Origin: Alloscardovia venturai
GTDB lineage: Bacteria > Actinomycetota > Actinomycetes > Actinomycetales > Bifidobacteriaceae
DNA: 64,000 nt
Direction: 5' to 3'
Assembly: GCF_042676605.1 (NCBI RefSeq)
Contig: NZ_JBHTHQ010000021.1
Span: forward strand, 124,001 to 188,000
The notes beneath the pieces were generated by a model. The model was not told the origin of the DNA. It ran no database searches and saw only the letters and a program-made list of their open reading frames with translations. The position numbers were made by a program, and so were the translations under genes. Shown here one piece after another: positions 44,470 to 53,790 of the stretch; positions within the stretch are counted from its first letter, which is position 1, and the number at the start of each line of letters is the position of its first letter.

Positions 44470-45414
44470 CTATTTTGAGCCAAATAAAATATCGTCCCAT
44501 GCTGGAATTGACGAGCGTTTACGTTTCGGTGGAGTAAAGCTTTCTGGCTGATTGTCAGAAATATGTGAGGAAGAATTCTGATTATTATCGTCGCCTAGCA
44601 CATCCAAATCGAGAGAGTCGGAAGAACTACGAGATACGATTGCGTCGAATGCTCCCGTACTCATGTGAGTAGCATTGCGCATGGTGTCCATATGGACTTC
44701 GTCGAAAGAACCTGTCTTCATAGAAACAGCGGAGCTTTCAGCAGATTGTGCTGGTATAGATTCAGTAATAATGGGAACCGCGTCAGAGGTAAAAAGTTCG
44801 GTGTCGACTGGCGAGGTAGTCGCAGCTATTTCTCCGAAGAGTCTTTTTGCTGGAGTATTGACACAGACTACGGAACGGTCATGTGGGTTAAAAGTCCATG
44901 CTGCGGTCTCACTTTTTCCGCGTGATTCAAAGGTGGCTTGTAGGCTCCATGGCTCGTGACCTTTACGCGTAGCATTCCACTTCATATCATCGTAGGATGC
45001 ACCAATGGACGCCATAGTCATCTTTAAAAGGTTGGATATTTTGGAAACGTTACCTTCGTGAGGTATGAGATTATCAAGGAATTGAGCAATGGCAAACTTT
45101 TTTTCAGTCTCTACTGGACCAGAGAAACGACGAACAAGTGCCGCTGAAACTCCGTGCTCTTGAGAAATTTCTTCAGCACTATGACCGGCGCGGATGAGGG
45201 ATTGAATCATGGAAATTGGGAGCGCTTTTTCGCTCTGAGGTGCAGGAGCTCCTTGCATATCCTTTTTGATTTGCTTCGCTGCAAGAATACCTTGTTCAAG
45301 CTCATCTGTTACTTCTGCAGAGAAAATTTCATTATTCAGCGGATTTCTAAAAATCACGTCACCATTATCATCTGTGCGTACGAAAGTAATCAGTGTGCTT
45401 GAATTATCGGTCAT
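44470..45414 (-). CDS. sepH: SepH-like cell division protein (DUF3071)
   Basis: Actinobacterial division protein that binds FtsZ and stimulates its assembly. The N-terminal DUF3071 domain covers about residues 1-190: TLITFVRTDDNGDVIFRNPL, then a helix-turn-helix-like SMIQSLIRAGHSAEEISQ and GVSAALVRRFSGPVETEK, and the WNATRKGHEPWSLQATFE stretch, followed by a low-complexity Ser/Asp-rich tail ending in PPKRKRSSIPAWDDILFGSK. Start at ATG 45414 is supported by AAGGGG about eight bases before it and by the conserved beginning. It diverges from the DUF4193-dut pair. Length of 314 residues is in the normal range. Confidence 0.85.
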   Translation of the reverse strand: MTDNSSTLITFVRTDDNGDVIFRNPLNNEIFSAEVTDELEQGILAAKQIKKDMQGAPAPQSEKALPISMIQSLIRAGHSAEEISQEHGVSAALVRRFSGPVETEKKFAIAQFLDNLIPHEGNVSKISNLLKMTMASIGASYDDMKWNATRKGHEPWSLQATFESRGKSETAAWTFNPHDRSVVCVNTPAKRLFGEIAATTSPVDTELFTSDAVPIITESIPAQSAESSAVSMKTGSFDEVHMDTMRNATHMSTGAFDAIVSRSSSDSLDLDVLGDDNNQNSSSHISDNQPESFTPPKRKRSSIPAWDDILFGSK

Positions 45415-45547
45415 TGTCAACCCCTTGTCAGACTTTTCTTCCACTATCATAAATCACGCTATTGTCTAAAATTTGCAGATTAAGAGACAGTTGAAAACTC
45501 ATAGAGTGAAAAATCAACGTGCCGTGATTTGTCTGTTTCTAAAAATG

Positions 45548-45574
45548 TAGTATCCTATGGCACCATAGGAATAT
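45548..45574 (+). promoter_or_regulatory. Promoter -10 with overlapping palindrome before DUF4193
   Basis: TAGTAT (45548-45553) is the best -10 hexamer. It overlaps a palindrome TCCTATG (45553-45559) with CATAGGA (45564-45570), four-base centre, about 16 bases before the DUF4193 start. It could be an operator or an RNA hairpin next to the ribosome-binding site AAAGGAG (45578-45584). The palindrome is direct observation; a repressor site is inference. Confidence 0.5.
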
Positions 45575-45589
45575 TGAAAGGAGTGGGCT

Positions 45590-45886
45590 ATGACACAAGA
45601 TTATGATACCCCTCGTTCCAAGGATGAAGATGAAGAATCCATCGAAGCACTAAGCAACAGTTCACGCAAAGGACAGAACCCTGACCTTGATGACGATGAA
45701 AATGCTCTCGCAGAAAGCTATGAATTACCAGGTAGTGATTTGAGTAATGAAGATGCGAGCGTGACAGTCATTCCTATGCAGGGCGACGAGTTTGTGTGCT
45801 CAGAATGCTTCCTTGTCAAGCATCGTTCCCAGCTTGCATACACGGATGAAGATGGTCAGCCTGTATGCAAGGAGTGTGCAGCTTAA
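45590..45886 (+). CDS. DUF4193 zinc-ribbon-like protein
   Basis: A 98-residue actinobacterial protein of the DUF4193 family: an acidic N-terminal half (KDEDEESIEALS, DLDDDENALAES) and a C-terminal ribbon with two CxxC pairs, FVCSECFLV and PVCKECAA, likely binding one zinc. It lies directly before dut; its TAA is followed with no gap by the dut ATG, so the two are translated together. Function unknown, although the zinc ribbon and location next to housekeeping genes suggest an RNA-polymerase- or nucleic-acid-associated role (inference only). Confidence 0.85.
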   Translation: MTQDYDTPRSKDEDEESIEALSNSSRKGQNPDLDDDENALAESYELPGSDLSNEDASVTVIPMQGDEFVCSECFLVKHRSQLAYTDEDGQPVCKECAA

Positions 45887-46366
45887 ATGGCATATGACGA
45901 GGCGTATAACGAACCTGAAAACGTTGAGGTACTCGTCAAGTACCTCAACGACGACGTTAAAAAGACGGGTTTGTACTATGCGCATGCTGGAGATGCAGGA
46001 GTTGATCTGCGTACGACTGTAGCTTTTGATATAAAGCCATTTGAACGTTTTCTAGCACCAACAGGTATCTCTATTGCACTTCCTGCTGGTTATGTAGGCT
46101 TGGTACATCCACGTTCTGGTTTATCCATCAAGCAAGGCGTTACTGTAGTCAATGCTCCAGGGACTATTGATGCTGGCTATCGAGGTGAAATCAAAGTACC
46201 GATGATTAATCTCGATTCTCATCAAACGGCACATTTTAATCCTGGTGACCGCATTGCTCAGCTTGTCATTCAACGATATGTCGATGCGCGGTTTGTCGAG
46301 GCGCAGCGACTTCCAGATTCAGACCGTTCAGCGCGAGGATTCGGTTCTACTGGGATAAGAGACTAA
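45887..46366 (+). CDS. dut: dUTP diphosphatase
   Basis: Hydrolyses dUTP to dUMP, protecting DNA from uracil and supplying thymidylate synthesis. A 159-residue trimeric-type dUTPase with all five motifs: 1 AGDAGVDLRT, 2 PRSGLS (VHPRSGLSI), 3 APGTIDAGYRGEI, 4 GDRIAQLVI and 5 RGFGSTG. The catalytic Asp is the one in TIDAGYRG. Its ATG follows the DUF4193 stop directly, and relA lies 80 bases downstream. Confidence 0.97.
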   Translation: MAYDEAYNEPENVEVLVKYLNDDVKKTGLYYAHAGDAGVDLRTTVAFDIKPFERFLAPTGISIALPAGYVGLVHPRSGLSIKQGVTVVNAPGTIDAGYRGEIKVPMINLDSHQTAHFNPGDRIAQLVIQRYVDARFVEAQRLPDSDRSARGFGSTGIRD

Positions 46367-46446
46367 GCTGAAAATTAACGTAAATAGCGTAATATATTCA
46401 TAGCTGTCATAATGTGCGGGGCGAAGAAGAAAAGTAGGCGATTGAT

Positions 46447-48810
46447 ATGAGTGAAACGAATTTTGTGCGCAGCGACTCAAAGGAAACGCCTACCTCTCGC
46501 ATATTAGGTGCTGAAATAAGTACGGATCCGCTCAATCCTTTACTGCCTATCACACAGATTGCTCAGCTGCATCATCCAGGGATGGATTTGAGCGTACTCC
46601 AGCGCGCATATGATCGTGCGGTAAAGCAGCATGCTACGCAGCGTCGTCGTTCCGGCGAACCTTACATTATTCACCCGATTGCAGTGGCACAGATTCTTGC
46701 TGATTTAGGGATGAGTCCCACTGTCGTCGCGGCAGGGCTTTTGCATGATACCGTTGAAGATACGGATTACACGCTAGACCAGTGTCGAGAAGAATTTGGC
46801 GATACTATTGCCGGACTTGTCGATGGTGTGACAAAACTTACCAAGATGGATGTAGGTGACCACGCACAGGCTGAGACAATTCGCAAAATGATAGTAGCTA
46901 TGAGTCGCGATGTTCGAGTCCTTGTCATTAAGCTTGCCGATAGAGTGCACAATGCACGTACTTGGCGATATGTGAAGCCTTCTAATGCACAGAAAAAGGC
47001 ACAGGAAACCGTAGACGTTTATGCTCCTCTAGCTAATCGTCTTGGTATGAACGCTATTAAGACTGAGCTTGAAGAGTTGAGCTTTAAGACTCTTCATCCG
47101 AAAATTTATAATGAACTTGTAGATTTGGTTCATCAGCGTGCAGGTCAGCGCGATGTATATCTGCAGCAGATTCTTGCTGAGATTCATGAAGATCTAGATG
47201 AGCAACATATAGATGCGAGTGTCTCTGGACGCCCAAAAGACTATTACAGCATTTATCAGAAAATGATTGTTCGTGGGCATGATTTCAACGATATCTATGA
47301 CCTCATGGGTGTGCGCGTCATCGTGGATTCGATTCGTGACTGCTACGCAGTTCTTGGTGCCGTTCATGCGCGGTGGAATCCGGTCCCGGGTCGTTTCAAA
47401 GACTATATCGCAATGCCAAAGATGAACATGTATCAGTCCTTGCATACGACCGTTGTCGGTCCTGGCGGAAAACCTGTAGAAATTCAAATTCGTACATGGG
47501 ATATGCATCGCCGAGCGGAATTTGGTATTGCTGCTCATTGGAAATATAAGGCTAATGGTCAGGCAGGGAGAGCACTATCAGCACCTGACAAGCAAGACCA
47601 AGCTCGTGAGAAGAAAATTGATGCTAACGCTACAGACTTCAGCGAGCAGGATAACCTGAGATGGATTAAGCAACTCGCTGATTGGACGAGCGAAGTACCA
47701 GATTCAGACGAATTCATGGGTTCGCTCGTTGACGATCTCGGTGCAAGCCAAGTGTACGTTTTTACACCTAAAGGTAAGATTATCGCTGTTCCTCGCGGTG
47801 GCACACCGGTAGATTTTGCTTATACGGTTCATACAGAAGTGGGACACCACACAATGGGTGCTCGCATCAACGGTCGCTTAATGCCGCTTGATACTGAGCT
47901 GGAGAACGGCGATACCGTTGAAATTATCACCTCAAAGGCGAATAATGCGGGTCCGTCGCATGATTGGCTCAACTTCGTTAAATCACCTAAAGCACGAAAC
48001 AAGATTCGCCAGTGGTTCACAAAAGAACGTCGCACGGAAAACATTGAGGAAGGCAAGGACGAGCTTACGCGTGCGCTGCGCAAGAAGAATCTGTCAACTC
48101 ATAACTTTACTCAACTGGAACTTCTAGTAGGTATAGCAGGTGATCTCGGCTATCCGGATGTCGATTCTCTTTATGCGGCAATTGGTGAAGGACAAATTTC
48201 TACACAAAATGTCATCGAGCATATTATTAAAGATGCTGTCACAGATGATGACGATGAAGTAGCGGAAATTGACCAAACAGTTATGCCTCTCCGTCGTAGA
48301 GCAGGTTCGGCGCGTCACACGAATTCTGTTGGCGTCTCAGTTAAAGGCGTCGATGATATCTGGATTAAACTTGCAAAGTGCTGCATGCCAGTGCCAGGGG
48401 ACAAAATTGTAGGCTTTGTCACTCGTGGACAAGGAGTTTCGGTCCATCGCGCTGATTGTATTAACGTGGTAAATCTCAAGAAAAACCAACCAGAGCGTAT
48501 GGTAGAAGTTACATGGACAAGTACGCAGGGGGTCTTCCTCGTAAAGATTCAAGTGGAGGCGCTTGATCGAGGGCATTTGCTATCCGATATTGCACGCGTA
48601 CTTTCAGATGCTGGAGTCAATATTTTGTCTGGACAAATGTCTACGGGTGATGACCGCGTAGCATTAAGCCAATATACTTTTGAGATGGCTGATTTAGAGC
48701 ATCTCAACCAGTTACTCGCGTCTATACGCAAGATTGACGGCGTTTTTGATGTATATCGTCTCACGGGTGGTAAAGAAGATGGCAAACTCAAGATGCGTAG
48801 AATGAAGTAA
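46447..48810 (+). CDS. relA: Bifunctional (p)ppGpp synthetase/hydrolase RelA (RSH)
   Basis: The long alarmone enzyme. The 787-residue protein contains an HD hydrolase domain (GEPYIIHPIAVAQIL, GLLHDTVEDTDYT), a synthetase domain with RPKDYYSIYQKM, GVRVIVDS, KFDYI-like FKDYIAMPKMNMYQSLHTT and VEIQIRTWDMHRRAEFG, a TGS domain (VYVFTPKGKIIAVPRGGTPV), the zinc-finger CCMPVPGDKIVGFVTRG and a C-terminal ACT domain. Both catalytic halves look intact, so it can make and degrade ppGpp on ribosomes. It ends at a very strong terminator. A separate synthetase-only enzyme lies at 14479-15225. Confidence 0.97.
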   Translation: MSETNFVRSDSKETPTSRILGAEISTDPLNPLLPITQIAQLHHPGMDLSVLQRAYDRAVKQHATQRRRSGEPYIIHPIAVAQILADLGMSPTVVAAGLLHDTVEDTDYTLDQCREEFGDTIAGLVDGVTKLTKMDVGDHAQAETIRKMIVAMSRDVRVLVIKLADRVHNARTWRYVKPSNAQKKAQETVDVYAPLANRLGMNAIKTELEELSFKTLHPKIYNELVDLVHQRAGQRDVYLQQILAEIHEDLDEQHIDASVSGRPKDYYSIYQKMIVRGHDFNDIYDLMGVRVIVDSIRDCYAVLGAVHARWNPVPGRFKDYIAMPKMNMYQSLHTTVVGPGGKPVEIQIRTWDMHRRAEFGIAAHWKYKANGQAGRALSAPDKQDQAREKKIDANATDFSEQDNLRWIKQLADWTSEVPDSDEFMGSLVDDLGASQVYVFTPKGKIIAVPRGGTPVDFAYTVHTEVGHHTMGARINGRLMPLDTELENGDTVEIITSKANNAGPSHDWLNFVKSPKARNKIRQWFTKERRTENIEEGKDELTRALRKKNLSTHNFTQLELLVGIAGDLGYPDVDSLYAAIGEGQISTQNVIEHIIKDAVTDDDDEVAEIDQTVMPLRRRAGSARHTNSVGVSVKGVDDIWIKLAKCCMPVPGDKIVGFVTRGQGVSVHRADCINVVNLKKNQPERMVEVTWTSTQGVFLVKIQVEALDRGHLLSDIARVLSDAGVNILSGQMSTGDDRVALSQYTFEMADLEHLNQLLASIRKIDGVFDVYRLTGGKEDGKLKMRRMK

Positions 48811-48832
48811 GCAGAGCAAAGAGCTTCCGCAT

Positions 48833-48875
48833 AAAATGAGTGAGGTGGGAAACTCTTTCCCACCTCACTCATTTT
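48833..48875. terminator. Very strong bidirectional terminator between relA and the DUF349 gene
   Basis: A perfect 20-bp inverted repeat (48833-48852 with 48856-48875, three-base loop) flanked by A-run on the left and T-run on the right, so it acts for both convergent genes. Confidence 0.92.
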
Positions 48876-48939
48876 TTAAAAGATATTCATCAGCTTAATC
48901 GTTGCGAAAGGCTGAGGAGCATCAGTATCAGTAAATAGG

Positions 48940-50289
48940 CTATTTCACGGCAGCAAGCCATTGGGCTTTAGCATCGCGCTCTGCTTGAAGCTGAGCTTTC
49001 TTATGAGGATCAGACTCTGTGGAAATTTTTTCGTCGAGTTGAGTAAGCTGAGCTGTAAGTTGTTCCTCAAAGGAAGACTTACGAGCGTTAGCTTCTGGAT
49101 CGGTACGAGTCCATTCAGAGTCTTCAACTTGCTTAATTTGCTTTTCCACAGCATCCATTCGCGACTCGATGCGAGCTACATCGGCGCGAGGGACACGACC
49201 GATGGTATCCCATTCATCTTGAATTCGAGCGAGAGCGGCACGTGCAGTCTTTGCTGCCTTAATGTCGTTAACAGGAAGGAGAGCTTCAGCTTTTGCCACA
49301 AGAGCCTCTTTTTGCGCGAGGTTTTCTTTTTCTACAGCGTTCATCTGGTCGCGGTCTGCCTGACGCGCATCGAAGAAGGTATCGGCAGCAGCGCGGAACT
49401 GCTTCCACAAGTTGTCGTCCTCGATCTGACCTACGCGACCAGCTTTCTTCCAGTCATTCATCAATGCTGTGAACTTGCGAGACGTCTCACCCCAGTCAGT
49501 TGAATTCTTCAATTCTTCAGCCTGAGCGATGATTGCTTTTTTCGCCTCGCGTGCAGCTCCGCGAGCTGTGTCACGTGCTGCTATCCACGCACGACGTTGC
49601 GCATTAAAAGTGTTACGTGCTTTGGAGAAACGAGACCATAGCGCATCCGCCGTTTTTTTATCAAGGCGCGCACCTGTTTTTTGAGCGTTCTGCCATTGTA
49701 CGAAGAGGTCATTAAACTTTTCGCCAGTATTTCGCCAATTTGTTGATTCCCCTAATGAAGCAGTAAGTTTCTCCGCCTCCTCAACGATTGTCGTGCGCTG
49801 TGCAAGTGCAGCTTTGACAGCGGCTTCATGAGCTTGAGCGATTTTCTCTTTTGCCTGATTGCCGAATGCCTTGAGGCTTTCAACGCTCGCACGGACAGAC
49901 TCGAGGTCACCAATAATCGCTGGAGCTTGTACTTCCTGAATTAGCGATTCTAGTGTTTCGTCAATTTCACGAGTTTTGATGGTTGAGGAGGCGAAACGAG
50001 CGCGTGCATGGTCAATCTTTGCCTTTAAGTCAAGATAGCGACGCGCGTAAAGATTGAGTGCTTCATCTTTATTCTCTACATCCGCAAATTGACCAATTTC
50101 ACGTTCCTCGCCATTATCTTTGACGAATACAGTACCGTCATCTGCTATACGACCGAAGACCTTAGCAGCTTCGAGATCTGCATCGCCGTAAGTACTGACG
50201 TGTGCTTGATTTTTCATTGTTGCACCAGCCGCCATATGTGCAAAAGCGGCAGGAGAAGGTGTAGGTGTAGTGGCATTGTCTTGGGACAT
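48940..50289 (-). CDS. DUF349 domain protein
   Basis: A 449-residue, highly helical, Lys/Glu/Ala-rich protein with several DUF349 repeats (helical units with conserved Trp, such as WRNTGEKFNDLFVQWQNA, WGETSRKFTALMNDWKKAG and WDTIGRVPRADVARIESRM), predicted coiled coil throughout. There is no signal peptide. Family function is not established to my knowledge. The ATG at 50289 is preferred over a GTG six bases earlier because AGGAG lies at a good distance. It diverges from hisS with 68 bases between starts and converges with relA. Confidence 0.85.
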   Translation of the reverse strand: MSQDNATTPTPSPAAFAHMAAGATMKNQAHVSTYGDADLEAAKVFGRIADDGTVFVKDNGEEREIGQFADVENKDEALNLYARRYLDLKAKIDHARARFASSTIKTREIDETLESLIQEVQAPAIIGDLESVRASVESLKAFGNQAKEKIAQAHEAAVKAALAQRTTIVEEAEKLTASLGESTNWRNTGEKFNDLFVQWQNAQKTGARLDKKTADALWSRFSKARNTFNAQRRAWIAARDTARGAAREAKKAIIAQAEELKNSTDWGETSRKFTALMNDWKKAGRVGQIEDDNLWKQFRAAADTFFDARQADRDQMNAVEKENLAQKEALVAKAEALLPVNDIKAAKTARAALARIQDEWDTIGRVPRADVARIESRMDAVEKQIKQVEDSEWTRTDPEANARKSSFEEQLTAQLTQLDEKISTESDPHKKAQLQAERDAKAQWLAAVK

Positions 50290-50357
50290 GAGCACTCCTT
50301 GAAGAAACAGGGGAAAACATGTTTAGTTTTCCGTGACATAACCTATTATAAGGAAAC

Positions 50358-51761
50358 ATGGCTAAAGGTGCATCATTATCAGGTTTTCCAGAGTGGCTTC
50401 CACAAGAGCGTGTTGTAGAACAGCGCGTTATAGACACTCTTCGGCATATTTTTGAGCTCAATGGTTTCTTAGGAATTGAGACAAGTGCTGTCGAAAAAGG
50501 GTCCTCCCTACTCAAGAAAGGCGAGACGAGCAAAGAAATTTATTTGTTATCTCGTCTTCAGGATGTGGGGAATGAAAATGACACTCCAATAGAAGAACGG
50601 CTGGGACTACACTTTGATTTAACAGTGCCGCTGTCCCGTTATGTCGTTGAAAACTCGGGTACAGTTGCGTTTCCGTTCAAACGTTGGCAGATTCAGAAGG
50701 TATGGCGCGGCGAACGACCTCAGGAAGGGCGTTTTCGTGAGTTCTATCAGGCAGACATCGACGTTGTAGGAAATGGAGAGTTGCCTGCGCATTACGAAGT
50801 AGATGTTCCGCTGACGATGGTGGAAGCGTTGGAGAAACTTCGGGAACTTGGCGTTCCTCAAGCAACCGTGCATGCGAATAACCGCAAGCTTTCTGAAGGC
50901 TTTTATCGTGGTATCGGTCTTAACGATATCGAAGGTGTCCTTCGTGAAATTGACAAGCTTGACAAAATCGGTGCAGATGAAGTAGCAAAGCTCCTCATCT
51001 CGCAGTGTGGAGCGAGCGAAAAGCAAGCACATGCATGTCTTGAGTTAGCACAGCTGAGTGCAGAAAACGGTACACAACTGCGTGAAAAGTTCGGCACTTT
51101 ATGCAAGGCACATGGTGTTGCTGAGGATGGAGACGCGTATGCCCTAGCAATTGAGGGGCTTGAAACTCTAGCCATGATTGTTGACGAAGCTACAAAGATT
51201 CGCCCAGGTGCAGTTATTGCTGATTTAAAGATTGCTCGCGGTTTGGACTATTACACCGGTTCCGTCTATGAAACCTTCTTGGAAGGTGCAGAATCGCTTG
51301 GTTCTATCTGCTCTGGTGGACGTTACGATAATCTCGCTTCCCAAGGGAAAAAGAAGTATCCGGGTGTAGGCATGTCTATCGGCTTGTCTCGCCTGATGTC
51401 GTATATGCTCCATACTGCACATGCAACAGCTTCTCGCGTCTCACCAGCTGCAGTTTTAGTAGCTGTATGGGATGAGGCTGATCGAGCTGCGTCTAATGCG
51501 ATTGCGCGTGAGCTTCGTAATCGTGGTATCGCTGCAGATGTCGCGCCAACATCTGTAAAACTTGGTAAGCAGATTAAGTATGCTGACAAGCTGGGCATAC
51601 CATACGTGTGGATTCCTTCGACAACCGATGATAACGGCGAAAAAACTCGGGAAGAAGTCAAGAATATTGTGACAGGCGAACAGATTCCGGCTTGCGCAAC
51701 TGAATGGAATCCTGCTGATGAGTATACACATCAAACTGTTGTGATTGCACATAATAATTAA
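50358..51761 (+). CDS. hisS: Histidine-tRNA ligase
   Basis: Charges tRNA-His. The 467-residue class II synthetase shows motif 1 (near residue 15-45, PQERVVEQRVIDTLRHIF), motif 2 VWRGERPQEGRFREFYQAD, the histidine-specific loop RGLDYYTGSVYE, motif 3 GVGMSIGLSRLMS and a C-terminal anticodon-binding domain (AAVLVAVWDEADRAASN, IAADVAPTS, GIPYVWI). AGGAAAC precedes the ATG at 50358. It forms a cluster with aspS, separated by 125 bases containing a large inverted repeat. Confidence 0.96.
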   Translation: MAKGASLSGFPEWLPQERVVEQRVIDTLRHIFELNGFLGIETSAVEKGSSLLKKGETSKEIYLLSRLQDVGNENDTPIEERLGLHFDLTVPLSRYVVENSGTVAFPFKRWQIQKVWRGERPQEGRFREFYQADIDVVGNGELPAHYEVDVPLTMVEALEKLRELGVPQATVHANNRKLSEGFYRGIGLNDIEGVLREIDKLDKIGADEVAKLLISQCGASEKQAHACLELAQLSAENGTQLREKFGTLCKAHGVAEDGDAYALAIEGLETLAMIVDEATKIRPGAVIADLKIARGLDYYTGSVYETFLEGAESLGSICSGGRYDNLASQGKKKYPGVGMSIGLSRLMSYMLHTAHATASRVSPAAVLVAVWDEADRAASNAIARELRNRGIAADVAPTSVKLGKQIKYADKLGIPYVWIPSTTDDNGEKTREEVKNIVTGEQIPACATEWNPADEYTHQTVVIAHNN

Positions 51762-51782
51762 CATAATTAACGCGAGGATTCC

Positions 51783-51837
51783 ATACCGCTCTATTTCACG
51801 TGGCTATGCTATGTATTCATGTGACGTAGAGCGGTAT
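51783..51837 (+). promoter_or_regulatory. Large imperfect hairpin between hisS and aspS
   Basis: ATACCGCTCTA (51783-51793) pairs perfectly with TAGAGCGGTAT (51827-51837), and an inner TCACGTG / CATGTGA pair extends it. The loop between is about 15 bases. Only a short T-rich stretch follows, so it may be a hisS terminator or a leader structure of aspS; I cannot decide. Confidence 0.5.
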
Positions 51838-51886
51838 TGGTATTCTTGCCCCTAGAAATTAACCACAAGTTAAACGAGGAAGTAAA

Positions 51887-53683
51887 GTGTCTCAGACAGC
51901 TTATCGAACTCATCATGCTCATGATGTGACTGAATCGCTCATTGGATCTGCCGTTACATTGTCCGGTTGGGTAGATCGTCGCCGCGACCATGGTGGTGTG
52001 GCATTTGTTGATTTGCGCGACGCATCTGGATTGGTACAGGTCGTTATCAATGACGAAGAAATGGCTCGTCCACTTCGTAGTGAATTCGTTATCGAAGTTA
52101 CAGGTTTGGTCCGTGAACGTCCTGAGGGCAATGAAAATGCTCACTTGGATACAGGTAAGGTTGAGGTCGTCGCTGAGAAGATTGAAGTTCTTGCAAAATC
52201 TCAAGCACTTCCATTCCAGGTTTCTACTTCTTTGGAAAATGAGTCCGAGACTCAGCTACCTTCTGATGATGTTCGCCTGAAATACCGCTATCTCGACTTA
52301 CGTCGTCCTCAGATGCATAAGAACCTTCTTATGCGTTCTGCTATGACGAAGGCTGCGCGTAAGGCTCTTGACGAAATGGGCTTTACAGAGGTGGAGACTC
52401 CTACATTTATTAAATCCACGCCGGAAGGTGCGCGTGATTTTCTCGTACCATCCCGCTTGAACCCAGGCGAGTGGTATGCTTTGCCACAGTCTCCGCAGCT
52501 TTTGAAGCAGCTCTTGATGGTTTCCGGCATTGAGCGTTACTACCAGCTTGCACGTTGCTACCGAGATGAGGACTTCCGTGCGGACCGTCAGCCGGAATTT
52601 ACCCAGCTCGATATGGAAATGGCATTTGTTGGTCAGGAAGACGTCATTGCCATGGCTGAGCGCGTCTTGAAGGACGTGTGGGCAGTAGCAGGCTATGATG
52701 TTCAGATTCCTTTCCAGCGCATTACATACAAAGATGCAATGGATAAGTATGGGTCTGATAAGCCGGATTTGCGTTTTGGCAATGAACTTGTAGACTTGAC
52801 TGAGTATTTCAAGGACACTCCATTCCGCGTGTTCCAAGCTAAGTACGTTGGTGCAGTCGTATATCCTGGCGCTGCAGACCTCCCACGTCGTCAGTTCGAC
52901 GCATGGCAGGAATGGGCGCGTCAGCGTGGCGCTAAGGGTCTTGCTTATGTTCAGTTCGGTAAGGACGGCGAGCTCAAGGGACCAGTTGCTAAGAACCTTT
53001 CCGACGCAGAGCGTGAAGGATTGAAGGCAGCTGTTAAGGCAAATGACGGTGATGCAGTATTCTTCGCAGCAGGGGAAAAGGAACCATCTCAGACTTTGCT
53101 CGGCGCAGCTCGCGTCGAAATCGCGAAACGCGAAGGTATCTTAAAGAAGGATGAGTTTGCGTTTACATGGGTTGTAGACTTCCCATTGTTTAAGACTCTC
53201 GCAGCGGATGACGATGATGTAGCAGTAGGTCACTCTAAGTGGACTTCCGTACACCACCCATTCACTATGCCGAGCAAGGATTGGATTGACAACTTCGATA
53301 AGGATCCGGGCAACGCAATGTCTGATTCTTACGACATCGTCTGCAACGGTAACGAAATTGGCGGTGGCTCCGTGCGTATTCACCGCGACGATATTCAAGA
53401 TCGTGTGCTTGATGTACTCGGTATTGGCGCTGAAGAAGCTGAAGACAAGTTTGGTTTCTTGCTTGAGGCGTTTAAGTATGGTGCACCGCCTCACGCAGGT
53501 ATCGCATTCGGCTGGGATCGTTGTGCTTCTATCCTGGCAGGTGAAGATTCCATCCGCGACGTCATTGCCTTCCCGAAGATGGGTGGCGGTACCGATCCAC
53601 TTACTGGCGCTCCAGCTCCAATTTCTGACGAGCAGCGCGCTGAAACCGGCGTCGACTATGACCCAGAAGAGGATGAGGAGTAG
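51887..53683 (+). CDS. aspS: Aspartate-tRNA ligase (aspS family)
   Basis: Charges tRNA-Asp, and possibly tRNA-Asn if the enzyme is non-discriminating. A 598-residue bacterial-type class IIb synthetase: N-terminal OB-fold (LSGWVDRRRDHGGVAFVDLR), motif 1 and the active site (VETPTFIKSTPEGARDF, LARCYRDEDFRADRQPEFTQLD), a GAD-type insertion (about 290-420) and C-terminal motif 3 (GIAFGWDRCASILAG). The GTG start at 51887 has GAGGAAG 8 bases upstream. Whether it discriminates Asp from Asn depends on whether gatCAB occurs elsewhere; not visible here. Confidence 0.96.
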   Translation: MSQTAYRTHHAHDVTESLIGSAVTLSGWVDRRRDHGGVAFVDLRDASGLVQVVINDEEMARPLRSEFVIEVTGLVRERPEGNENAHLDTGKVEVVAEKIEVLAKSQALPFQVSTSLENESETQLPSDDVRLKYRYLDLRRPQMHKNLLMRSAMTKAARKALDEMGFTEVETPTFIKSTPEGARDFLVPSRLNPGEWYALPQSPQLLKQLLMVSGIERYYQLARCYRDEDFRADRQPEFTQLDMEMAFVGQEDVIAMAERVLKDVWAVAGYDVQIPFQRITYKDAMDKYGSDKPDLRFGNELVDLTEYFKDTPFRVFQAKYVGAVVYPGAADLPRRQFDAWQEWARQRGAKGLAYVQFGKDGELKGPVAKNLSDAEREGLKAAVKANDGDAVFFAAGEKEPSQTLLGAARVEIAKREGILKKDEFAFTWVVDFPLFKTLAADDDDVAVGHSKWTSVHHPFTMPSKDWIDNFDKDPGNAMSDSYDIVCNGNEIGGGSVRIHRDDIQDRVLDVLGIGAEEAEDKFGFLLEAFKYGAPPHAGIAFGWDRCASILAGEDSIRDVIAFPKMGGGTDPLTGAPAPISDEQRAETGVDYDPEEDEE

Positions 53684-53703
53684 ATAGTATCAAAATCGTG
53701 ATG

Positions 53704-53735
53704 AGTGCTTAAGCGTCTCATGATACTTAAGCACT
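53704..53735 (+). terminator. Hairpin terminator after aspS
   Basis: Inverted repeat 53704-53713 with 53726-53735 (10 bp, loop 12) about 20 bases after the aspS stop; the following run of T is interrupted. Confidence 0.6.
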
Positions 53736-53790
53736 TGCTAGCGTAGTTTTGACTCTTTTTGAGGAAAGATTTTTAAGGAAAGGTAAAGAT

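Noticed and set aside
51762..51886. T-box riboswitch before aspS
   Set aside because: There is a large hairpin but no T-box sequence (TGGNACCGCG-like) or specifier loop that I could recognise.
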